Below, in pieces: positions 1 through 5,771 of a DNA stretch of 5,794 nucleotides (positions are counted from its first letter, which is position 1; the number at the start of each line of letters is the position of its first letter). This DNA comes from an uncultured Moraxella sp. (lineage in GTDB: Bacteria; Pseudomonadota; Gammaproteobacteria; Pseudomonadales; Moraxellaceae). Under the pieces are notes generated by a model. It saw nothing but the letters and a program-made list of their open reading frames with translations. It made no database searches and was not told the DNA's origin. Position numbers and translations under genes: made by a program. The stretch lies in NCBI GenBank assembly GCA_927911235.1, contig CAKMOY010000017.1, positions 1 through 5,794 of the forward strand. Reading direction: 5' to 3'.

Positions 1-72
1 AACAATATTTGATAATTACAACTATCCAAAAAGTGTTCTCATCCAAAATAGGTCGTTACCATTTAACGCTAA

Positions 73-101
73 AAAAAGAGATAAACTGGTTACCTCTTTT
101 T
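73..101. terminator. Bidirectional Rho-independent terminator candidate
   Basis: AAAAAGAG at 73-80 pairs with CTCTTTTT at 94-101. After one A-C mismatch, TAA (82-84) pairs with TTA (90-92), leaving a five-base loop (85-89). Read on the minus strand, the stem runs into seven T residues (complement of 71-77). Read on the plus strand, it ends in five T residues. The minus-strand reading could stop transcripts from gcr-nif3, although it lies about 400 bases past the nif3 stop. The plus-strand reading could serve a gene left of the window. The stem is AT-rich with only a GAG/CTC clamp, so its strength is uncertain. Confidence 0.4.
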
Positions 102-188
102 AAACCTATGACGGTGATAATTTCCTACACAGGGTAAAAAATTATCCAATCATAAAAAAATAAAATACTATATACGGTCAATTTAAGG

Positions 189-245
189 ATACGGTTCGTA
201 GCACTGTCTGTATGTGGGTACGCATTCTATTGCGTGGTGTTTTTT
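189..245 (+). ncRNA. Possible structured RNA or terminator (two hairpins plus T run)
   Basis: ATACGG (189-194) can pair with CTGTAT (208-213) with one G-T wobble. ACGCA (220-224) pairs perfectly with TGCGT (231-235) around the loop TTCTAT. Four bases later comes a run of six T residues (240-245). This block has more G and C than its flanks. The pattern resembles the 3' end of a small RNA or a Rho-independent terminator read on the plus strand. I found no good promoter just upstream; TACTAT at 166-171 is a weak -10 without a -35. The second stem is short and its T run is not immediately adjacent, so this is only a candidate. Confidence 0.25.
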
Positions 246-505
246 GTATTATGCCTAAATCAAACAATACCACTTATCCAAAAATAAAATTTAACCTCTA
301 TCAACGTATGTCATGCGATATCTTGGCAAAGCATGGCAATACATAACTTGACATATTTTATTACAAATGATTTTGGTCGTCATGTTATTTTGCGTAAATT
401 TTGTAAAATATCGGTAAAATTACGGCTATTTTTTAATTAAATCTATAAAATTCAACAATTTAATTTATAATTATAAAAACAAAATTTTATTATTGAAAAA
501 ATCAA

Positions 506-1276
506 TTAAACAGGATTGTCAATATCAATAAAGCTGACCTTTAAGCCCAATTGTTCTTGCACATATTCGCCCAATGCCTTGACACCGCCACGTTCGGTCG
601 CATGATGTCCGCAGGCAAAATATTCTATGCCCATTTCGCTTGCGATGTGGGTGGTGCGTTCGGACACTTCGCCCGAGATATAAGCATCACAGCCTTGTTT
701 GATGGCTTGCTCAATCATGTCTTGAGCGCCACCTGTACAAATACCAATGCGTGAGATGGTTTTATTATTGCCTGACAAATGTAGGGGTGTACGTCCCAAC
801 GATGTTTCAATTTTTTGGATAAAATCAGCGACTGGCATGGGCTTGTCCAGCGTTGCGATATTGCCGACAGGATTTTTTTCGTGTGGGTATAAGGCTTCTG
901 TTAAAGTTAAACCCAATGCTTTGGCAAGTTGGGCGTTGTTGCCAAAAATGGGGTGTGCGTCCAATGGCAAATGATAGCCAATCAGTGAAATATTGTTTTG
1001 TAAAAGGGTGCGAATACGCTTGCCTTTCATGCCTGTGAGTGGGCTAGGTTCGCCTTTCCAAAAATAGCCATGATGTACCAAGATGGCTTGGGCATTGGCT
1101 TGAATCGCTTTATCAATCAAGGCTTGATTGGCGGTTACGCCTGTAACGATATGCGAAATGGGCGTATCGGCATCCACTTGCAGTCCATTGGGGCAATAGT
1201 CTTGAAATTCGTCCGCTTTTAATAGCTCATCTAGCCAGTTGGCAAGTTCGGTGGGTTTCATCGTTTTGTTTGGCAT
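506..1276 (-). CDS. ybgI: NIF3/YbgI-family dinuclear metal-centre protein
   Basis: This 256-residue protein is a close relative of E. coli YbgI (about 247 residues), a NIF3-family protein that forms a toroidal hexamer with two metal ions per active site. The family is often labelled 'GTP cyclohydrolase 1 type 2 homolog', but its cellular reaction is not settled. Expected metal ligands are all visible: H68 and H69 in VHHGYFWKGE, H102 and D106 in YHLPLDAHP, and H224 and E228 in GHHATERGG. Other family blocks are YCPNGLQV near residue 28, IVTGVTANQALID near 43 and YISGEVSE near 199. It ends in the YbgI-like FIDIDNPV. The ATG at 1276 has AGAG (1283-1286) six bases upstream. The next in-frame ATG (1261) has no such site. 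It lies 42 bases after gcr on the same strand, so co-transcription is likely. No close strong terminator follows. It appears intact and likely cytoplasmic. Confidence 0.93.
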   Translation of the reverse strand: MPNKTMKPTELANWLDELLKADEFQDYCPNGLQVDADTPISHIVTGVTANQALIDKAIQANAQAILVHHGYFWKGEPSPLTGMKGKRIRTLLQNNISLIGYHLPLDAHPIFGNNAQLAKALGLTLTEALYPHEKNPVGNIATLDKPMPVADFIQKIETSLGRTPLHLSGNNKTISRIGICTGGAQDMIEQAIKQGCDAYISGEVSERTTHIASEMGIEYFACGHHATERGGVKALGEYVQEQLGLKVSFIDIDNPV

Positions 1277-1318
1277 AACTTTCTCTTTTTTACAAATTTA
1301 TCAACTTATTTTTATAAA

Positions 1319-3613
1319 TTATTTTGGCAATTTTGGGTTTGTGTGATTGTTTGGTTCTAAGATTTTTTCCACAGCTTTGTCTTTGATGGCTTGTTTTTTT
1401 TCGTCAATTTCGCTTTGCGATAATTTTTCTACTTTTGCCAATTTTTCGGCTGGGCTTAGCTCAGGTTTTGGCTCGGGTTTTTCTGTTTTTTCGTGTTTTT
1501 CATGTTTGTCATCAAAATAAATCACATTGCCATCGTTATCAATAAGGGCGTATTTCATCGGTTCTTTACGTGGGATAAAAAAGTCTGATGGTTGGTTAAA
1601 AAAGTGCGATGATACCAGTCCAAATAGATATTTCCATTCAAACATTTTGACATTACGCGCACGTAGTGCCGTAACCAACGCCAATGAAAAACTCACCAAC
1701 AAGTTAATCATGCCAATGACAATCACGCCAAACAAACTTACCAAAATCACGCCAATCTCAGGGACAATGCCTGTGTTGGCATACATATTAAAAATACCGT
1801 GAATAAAATTGGCAGATGAAAAGGCGATGTGGCGAATGTCTAACGGCAAGCCCAAAATAATGCCTATCGTGCCTGTACTTCCCAAGAACACGCCAAATAA
1901 AAAGTTACTCATAATCGCACCCAGATTGCTTTCTATAAAATGGCTAAAGCGTTCTAAGCGGTCTGGGCGAACCCATGATTTGAGTTTTGGGTGGGCTCGC
2001 AGACGTTCACCGATACGGCTATGCACCGCTAAGTTATCATAATACCCTGCAATCAAGCCTGAAATATACAAATACACGCCTGCAATCGCTGCGTGAAATA
2101 TCGCAAGCGAAGTAAACGGATTTAAATCATGTAATAAATGGTCGGCTTTTTTGATACTGGTAAACGGTTCACCAATCACAAAATACCAAAACAACGAAAT
2201 GCCCAACGCAATCGGCATGGCGATAGAAATATTCCCTATAATCGCAATAAACTGCGTTCGCAAAATATCCACGACAAGCTCGGCAAGCTTGGTCATTTGC
2301 CCTGCTTTTCTCCCTGTCGTCTCTGAAATGGTGGATGCAATCGCAGCCGCCGTCATCGCAGGCTGTTTGGTCGCAACCGTACCGCCAACAATGTGAATCA
2401 ACACAAAGCCCAAACCATAAATCATACTATAAATAAAAGCCACACCAAACAACGCCACATCAAGACTACCTGCCAACACTTTGAGCGATGCCATAAAACC
2501 AATTAATAAGCCCCCAATGGCGGCTTTTTTGTACATTTTTCGGTAGCCTTTAGTATCGGTACTGATATAATGCTCGCCGACTTTACTGGCATTTTCGGTA
2601 ACTTTACGAGATAGCAATGCCGTGTTAATACTAAATAAATATTTAAAACTACCCCGATTATACGACCCTTCATATAACGTATGAATCAGCTCTACCAACG
2701 CCTTTTTTTGGCTATTTCTATCCGATGATAACAACGTTAATAACAGCTCAAGACGGTGAATACTTTGTTCCAAACGCACCAACATATTGGTCGTGCGAAT
2801 GGTAATCCCTGTTTTGTGAATACGTTTGCGAATATTTTGCAAAATCACTTCAGCTTGGTCGGTCAAAACAAAAATCTGACTGCTATCGGCAGGTTCTACA
2901 GGCAAAGCATGGTTGTCTTCAACCAAATGATTACTTTCATAATGCTCAATAAACTCTCGCACTTCGTGATTGATTTCAATAAAAGTGTGCTGATTGGACT
3001 GCGGATTGGGAAAAACTTTTAACATATCAGCGTGCAAACCCACACCACTGATGCGGTGCGACAAAATCACAATCGCTTTTAAAATATTTTGTTTTAATTG
3101 ATTGACAATTTTTTCGGTGCCAACAGGTGGATTTAACAGCAACACCAACTCAAGCCACCAACGCTCGTTAATCAGCTTTATCCACTCATGATTTTTTTTG
3201 TTAAAAAGTAAATGAAATAGCGTTATCAACTCTTTATCATCTAGAACAGGCGGTAAAATACGCTGACCCAATAACAAATGAAACTGCGATAAAAAACTTT
3301 CATCCGACAAAATACCCATATCGGTATAAACTGCCGTCTGTCTGTATTGTGCAATCAAATTGAGCAAAAACACACACAATCCATCAGCCCATGCCTTTTT
3401 CTCTCGTAACAAACGCACAAAAATAGACATATGTTCATTTGCACTGCTTTCGTCATCGCTGTTTTCACGCAGATTGTCTAACAATTGTTTAAAAATTTTC
3501 ACGTCAGGCGTGCTTTGATTGTCCGTGATTTCTTGTAGAATACGAGCAAGCTCACGTTGTAGCGTGATGGCGGTGCTGTTATTATTATCGTTGTTATTTA
3601 AAATGGTTGTCAA
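1319..3613 (-). CDS. gcr: Gcr-type membrane protein, annotated as 'site-specific recombinase' (COG4389/PF10136)
   Basis: This 764-residue protein resembles the Gcr/SpecificRecomb family, known from Neisseria, Moraxella and other Proteobacteria. Its true function is not established. Residues 1-360 are soluble and helix-rich with few hydrophobic runs. Residues about 364-650 hold six or seven hydrophobic segments, near 364-382, 384-410, 455-480, 501-524, 566-590 and 620-649, with a possible extra one at 595-612. Between segments two and three lies the motif ATKQPAMTAA (414-423), which I recall as typical of the family. Residues 702-764 form a hydrophilic Lys/Glu/Pro-rich tail. I see no serine-recombinase fold and no tyrosine-recombinase R-H-R-Y signature. 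The start is TTG (3611-3613), supported by AAGG eight bases upstream; the next in-frame ATG is at residue 62 and would cut deep into the protein. An Asn-rich stretch follows the start (residues 6-12). It is probably the first gene of a gcr-nif3 transcript, divergent from holB. Family call firm, role unknown. Confidence 0.87.
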   Translation of the reverse strand: MTTILNNNDNNNSTAITLQRELARILQEITDNQSTPDVKIFKQLLDNLRENSDDESSANEHMSIFVRLLREKKAWADGLCVFLLNLIAQYRQTAVYTDMGILSDESFLSQFHLLLGQRILPPVLDDKELITLFHLLFNKKNHEWIKLINERWWLELVLLLNPPVGTEKIVNQLKQNILKAIVILSHRISGVGLHADMLKVFPNPQSNQHTFIEINHEVREFIEHYESNHLVEDNHALPVEPADSSQIFVLTDQAEVILQNIRKRIHKTGITIRTTNMLVRLEQSIHRLELLLTLLSSDRNSQKKALVELIHTLYEGSYNRGSFKYLFSINTALLSRKVTENASKVGEHYISTDTKGYRKMYKKAAIGGLLIGFMASLKVLAGSLDVALFGVAFIYSMIYGLGFVLIHIVGGTVATKQPAMTAAAIASTISETTGRKAGQMTKLAELVVDILRTQFIAIIGNISIAMPIALGISLFWYFVIGEPFTSIKKADHLLHDLNPFTSLAIFHAAIAGVYLYISGLIAGYYDNLAVHSRIGERLRAHPKLKSWVRPDRLERFSHFIESNLGAIMSNFLFGVFLGSTGTIGIILGLPLDIRHIAFSSANFIHGIFNMYANTGIVPEIGVILVSLFGVIVIGMINLLVSFSLALVTALRARNVKMFEWKYLFGLVSSHFFNQPSDFFIPRKEPMKYALIDNDGNVIYFDDKHEKHEKTEKPEPKPELSPAEKLAKVEKLSQSEIDEKKQAIKDKAVEKILEPNNHTNPKLPK

Positions 3614-3721
3614 AATAAAAGCCTTAATAAAAGATTGATTACAATAAAAAGGGAAAATTTAATCTACTTTTGACAAAAAATCCACTATTTTTTTTGCAAC
3701 AAACTATGATTTAATACAAAC
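3614..3721. promoter_or_regulatory. Divergent promoter region between gcr and holB
   Basis: This 108-base AT-rich spacer must hold the transcription start for gcr leftward and probably for holB rightward. Visible elements on the plus strand are TTGACA (3670-3675), TTGCAA (3694-3699), TATGAT (3705-3710) and, just past the spacer, TGTTATACA (3723-3731). None of the -35-like and -10-like pairs has the standard 16-18 base spacing. An A6 tract (3675-3680) and a T8 tract (3688-3695) suggest curved DNA. No convincing -35/-10 pair for gcr is visible on the minus strand. No inverted repeat that would suggest an operator was seen. Confidence 0.45.
3622..3625 (-). promoter_or_regulatory. Shine-Dalgarno site deciding the TTG start of gcr
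   Basis: Read on the minus strand this is AAGG, followed by eight bases (CTTTTATT) and then TTG at 3613-3611. No ATG or GTG with comparable spacing exists nearby, and the next in-frame ATG is 61 codons downstream. This favours TTG as the real start codon. Confidence 0.65.
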
Positions 3722-4876
3722 TTGTTATACAAAAAATTACCAAAAATGACAACAACTGACCATCTAAACACGCCAGACAATTCTTTGGTGCATTATCATC
3801 ATCCAGACCCTGTTTTGCAAACGACCGTACAATCTTGGCTTTTTGCCGAACTGTTGCCTTGGCAAAAAGACACTTGGCAATATTTTACCAATCATTACCA
3901 AAACCCAACAAAAGCCTTGCCCCATGCCATTTTAATCGGTGGCAATGCAGGCACAGGCAAGCGGGCATTTGTGTATCGTTTTGTGGCGTGGGCGTTTTGT
4001 CAAAATAACCAAAAACACGACACGCAGACCGCTTGCGGACATTGTGAAAGCTGTCAATGGCTGATTGCCAACACGCACCCAAATTTGTACCAACTGCCAA
4101 AACCATTATTAGAAGCAGAAAAATCGCCCAAAAAAAATCAAATCCTTGATGAAAGCCCTACGCACCAAGCCACGACCACCATCAAAATTGACGATATCCG
4201 AACCATGCAACCTTTTGTACAGCAGTCCAGTCATGGCGTGCGAATCGTGGTGATTCACCAAGCCGACCAGATGACACTTGGGGCGAGCAATGCTTTGTTA
4301 AAAACTTTGGAAGAACCTGCCGACAATGTGCTGATGTTTTTGCTAAGCGATACGCCATCACAGCTATTGCCGACCATTCGTTCACGTTTGCAGTCGTTTA
4401 AAGTCAGTCATATTTTGCCCCATCAATCGCTTGATTTTATGCAAAACCAATTGCCAAATGCCCATTTAACCGACTTAGAACAAGTCAATCATCTGTCGGC
4501 TTATGCCCCATTTGTGGCAATGGATATGTTGCACAGCCAATGGTATCAACACCGCCAAATGTGGATAAATAGCTGGCAAGCGGTGCGTTCTGGCAACCGA
4601 ACACCCATTCAAGCAAGCAATTATTGGCAAAAAAATTTAAGTTTAAGCGATTTTTTGTACTTATCCCAAATTATGTTGATAGAAGTGGGCTACATTGTCA
4701 ATCAGTTACCAAGCCTTCAAAGTGATTTAAATTGGGATAAACTGCAACCTATGCCAAAAATGCTTGGCATTTTGTCATTACAAAATGTTATTGAACAAAT
4801 TTGGCAAGATAGACGGCAACATATTCAAGATAAATTGTGTTATGATAAACTAATAAATGCAATGCAATTGTGTTAA
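3722..4876 (+). CDS. holB: DNA polymerase III subunit delta' (clamp-loader subunit)
   Basis: Delta' is the stator-like AAA+ subunit of the clamp loader that places the beta sliding clamp on primed DNA. Counting from TTG at 3722 (384 residues), the P-loop-like GGNAGTGKR spans 73-81. Zinc-module cysteines are C93, C105, C108 and C111 (ACGHCESC), followed by THPNLYQL. The delta'/gamma signature SNALLKTLEEP is at 189-199, and the conserved arginine R222 sits in SRL (221-223), where most relatives have SRC. The C-terminal collar domain follows from about 240. The protein is longer than E. coli delta' (334) because of an N-terminal extension of roughly 35-45 residues and an insert around 126-152. 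The start is unsure: TTG at 3722 or ATG at 3746 (376 residues), and neither has a Shine-Dalgarno site. I favour ATG 3746 because an extended -10-like motif overlaps the TTG. pilZ follows after 35 bases, as in Pseudomonas. Confidence 0.93.
   Translation: MLYKKLPKMTTTDHLNTPDNSLVHYHHPDPVLQTTVQSWLFAELLPWQKDTWQYFTNHYQNPTKALPHAILIGGNAGTGKRAFVYRFVAWAFCQNNQKHDTQTACGHCESCQWLIANTHPNLYQLPKPLLEAEKSPKKNQILDESPTHQATTTIKIDDIRTMQPFVQQSSHGVRIVVIHQADQMTLGASNALLKTLEEPADNVLMFLLSDTPSQLLPTIRSRLQSFKVSHILPHQSLDFMQNQLPNAHLTDLEQVNHLSAYAPFVAMDMLHSQWYQHRQMWINSWQAVRSGNRTPIQASNYWQKNLSLSDFLYLSQIMLIEVGYIVNQLPSLQSDLNWDKLQPMPKMLGILSLQNVIEQIWQDRRQHIQDKLCYDKLINAMQLC
3723..3731 (+). promoter_or_regulatory. Possible extended -10 element for holB (TGTTATACA)
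   Basis: TG at 3723-3724, one base, then TATACA (3726-3731) fits the TGnTATAAT pattern at five of six -10 positions. No good -35 is seen. Transcription from it would start near 3738, about eight bases before the ATG at 3746, giving a nearly leaderless message and excluding the TTG at 3722. TATGAT at 3705-3710 is the competing -10 and would leave a longer leader. Confidence 0.3.
4833..4875 (+). repeat. Pair of 10-bp direct repeats, AATTGTGTTA, 33 bp apart
   Basis: AATTGTGTTA occurs at 4833-4842 and again at 4866-4875, in the same orientation, with starts exactly 33 bp apart. The first copy lies in the last codons of holB (Lys-Leu-Cys-Tyr) and the second at its very end (Gln-Leu-Cys-stop). Both copies contain the start of an extended -10-like element (TGTTATGAT and TGTTAAAAT). 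The repeat may reflect tandem promoters, a binding-site pair about three helical turns apart, or a small duplication. Confidence 0.6.
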
Positions 4877-4879
4877 AAT
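4871..4879 (+). promoter_or_regulatory. Extended -10 promoter candidate for pilZ (TGTTAAAAT)
   Basis: TG (4871-4872), one base, then TAAAAT (4874-4879) matches an extended -10 with five of six consensus bases. It overlaps the holB stop codon. A start near 4886 would give a leader of about 26 bases carrying the AAGGAA ribosome binding site of pilZ. A similar TGTTATGAT lies at 4838-4846. No clear -35 accompanies either. pilZ could also be read from the holB transcript. Confidence 0.4.
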
Positions 4880-4911
4880 AATCTTTATCAAATTTTTAAA
4901 AAGGAAATACC

Positions 4912-5259
4912 ATGGCAATGCCTTCTCGTGGCGGTATTACCACGATTAACTATGATACCGTTGAAAAACTTTACGCAAGTTATATGCCTTATATGCAAAA
5001 TGGGGCAATTTTTGTGCCCAGCACCCAAGAGCAAACCCTTGGAGCTCAGACCTTTATCACCATTACCCTACCAGGTAGTAGCGAACGTATGCCGTTAAAT
5101 GGTAAAGTCGTCTGGGTACATCATCGCAGTCAAGGCAATCGCCCCGCAGGTTATGCGTTGCAGCTAAGCAAAGACGAAGCAGGTTTACGTATCAAAAACG
5201 AAATTGAGCGTTTGTTAGCAGGGCAATTAAGCGGTGATAAACCAACCTTTACCCTATAA
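4912..5259 (+). CDS. pilZ: Type IV pilus PilZ protein (PilZ domain)
   Basis: This 115-residue protein matches P. aeruginosa PilZ (about 118 residues) over its whole length. PilZ is a cytoplasmic protein needed for type IV pilus assembly. In Xanthomonas it acts through the FimX protein and the PilB extension ATPase. Shared blocks are YASYMPYMQNGAIFVPS (21-37), GKVVWV (64-69), QGNRPAGYALQL (74-85) and the C-terminal GDKPTFTL. The c-di-GMP-binding RxxxR and (D/N)xSxxG motifs of canonical PilZ domains are absent, as in PilZ itself, so direct c-di-GMP binding is not expected. AAGGAA at 4901-4906 sits correctly for the ATG at 4912; the ATG two codons later is spaced too far. It lies 35 bases after holB, a conserved pairing. 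It implies that the organism makes, or once made, type IV pili. Confidence 0.95.
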   Translation: MAMPSRGGITTINYDTVEKLYASYMPYMQNGAIFVPSTQEQTLGAQTFITITLPGSSERMPLNGKVVWVHHRSQGNRPAGYALQLSKDEAGLRIKNEIERLLAGQLSGDKPTFTL

Positions 5260-5310
5260 TTTGATAACCAACTAACGACTACCAAAAATAACAAAAAATC
5301 GCCATTTTCG

Positions 5311-5319
5311 TGTTATAAT
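5311..5319 (+). promoter_or_regulatory. Extended -10 promoter for the SCP2-domain gene (TGTTATAAT)
   Basis: TG (5311-5312), one base, then a perfect TATAAT (5314-5319) lies in the 93-base pilZ-SCP2 gap. The -35 position (about 5291-5296, ACAAAA) is poor, as is common for extended -10 promoters. Transcription would start near 5326, leaving a leader of about 27 bases that includes the AAGGAA site at 5341-5346. No terminator for pilZ is seen before it, so read-through is also possible. Confidence 0.6.
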
Positions 5320-5352
5320 CGCTGTTTTTAAACTTTTATAAAGGAAATTCTC

Positions 5353-5739
5353 ATGGCAAAATTTTTATCTCAAGATTGGTTTAACCAAGTAAATGATTTA
5401 ACCGCACAAGCAGGCGATTTAAACTTGCCACCTGCTATCAAAAATTTGTCTATCAATTTAAACGTAACTGATAATAACGAAACCATCGGTGCATCATTTT
5501 ATGACGGTGTCATTCATCAAGGCACAAAAGACGGTGCTTTAACGACATTAAACCTTGACACTAACACCCTAAAAAAAGTATTTTTAGAACGTGATATGAA
5601 TTATGCTATGGAAGCCTTTATGGCAGGTAAAATCCGTGTTGATGGCGATATGGGACAACTGATGTCTATCCAAACCGCCAGCCCAAGCCCAGAGCAAAAA
5701 CAACTGCTTAAAAATATTTTGGCAATCACTGAAATATAA
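5353..5739 (+). CDS. Stand-alone SCP2 sterol-carrier-like lipid-binding protein
   Basis: This 128-residue protein looks like a single SCP2 domain, a fold with a hydrophobic tunnel that binds lipids or other hydrophobic ligands. Supporting segments are IKNLSINLNVTD (29-40), a beta-rich middle with SFYDGVIHQGTKDGALTTLNLD (split around residues 48-69), and the family-typical C-terminal block with AFMAGKIRVDGDMGQLM (88-104), similar to the GKxxxxGD segment of SCP2 proteins. No signal peptide or membrane segment is visible, so it is likely cytoplasmic. SCP2 domains in UbiJ and UbiT act in ubiquinone synthesis, but those proteins are longer; nothing here ties this one to that pathway. AAGGAA (5341-5346) fits the ATG at 5353. 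It has its own promoter candidate and lies 93 bases after pilZ. Substrate and role unknown; the fold call is fairly sure. Confidence 0.8.
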   Translation: MAKFLSQDWFNQVNDLTAQAGDLNLPPAIKNLSINLNVTDNNETIGASFYDGVIHQGTKDGALTTLNLDTNTLKKVFLERDMNYAMEAFMAGKIRVDGDMGQLMSIQTASPSPEQKQLLKNILAITEI

Positions 5740-5771
5740 AACTTCTTAAAAACAAAAAACAGGCAAAAAAT

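Larger units (their letters stand above)
1..505. other. AT-rich intergenic region without a convincing gene
   Basis: No reading frame here has gene-like length, a ribosome binding site and a recognisable product. The longest plausible ATG frame I followed is 31 codons (251-346), with no Shine-Dalgarno site. The region lies downstream of the minus-strand nif3 gene and reaches the left window edge. It contains a symmetric hairpin at 73-101, two consecutive small hairpins ending in a T run at 189-245, and an iterated GTAAA motif at 394-424. A TTGACA hexamer at 348-353 has no good -10 box at normal spacing. The last 80 bases before nif3 are almost pure A/T. The size is large for a gap between core genes, so it may hold a small RNA or a decayed element, but nothing identifies one. 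Confidence 0.6.

Noticed and set aside
23..283. Several TATCCAAA-like motifs (around 23-30, 40-48, 142-149 and 275-283) resembling DnaA boxes, suggesting an origin
   Set aside because: None matches the TTATNCACA box fully, the best having one mismatch. There is no dnaA, dnaN or gidA neighbour, and AT-rich DNA gives such motifs by chance.
251..346. A 31-codon ATG frame in the left intergenic region
   Set aside because: It has no ribosome binding site, and its translation shows no recognisable family. A frame this short is expected by chance, although a decayed gene remnant cannot be excluded.
348..391. A promoter built on TTGACA at 348-353
   Set aside because: No acceptable -10 lies 16-18 bases downstream; the nearest extended -10-like motif (383-391) is about 32 bases away, and any transcript would run antisense into nif3.
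440..505. A terminator immediately after nif3
   Set aside because: Only A/T stems such as ATAAAA/TTTTAT are available, without a GC clamp, so they are not distinguishable from background.
551..1038. Open plus-strand frames opposite the nif3 gene
   Set aside because: They lie entirely antisense to a well-recognised conserved gene, and their translations resemble no family.
1527..3022. Open plus-strand frames opposite gcr
   Set aside because: They are shadows of the 764-residue Gcr frame, with no ribosome binding sites or recognisable domains.
3688..3695. T8 tract in the gcr-holB spacer as a phase-variation switch
   Set aside because: Eight bases is short for a promoter length switch, it is not between matched -35 and -10 boxes, and similar runs are common in this AT-rich DNA.
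3885..4385. Open minus-strand frames opposite holB
   Set aside because: They are antisense to the conserved delta' domains, and their translations look unlike real proteins.
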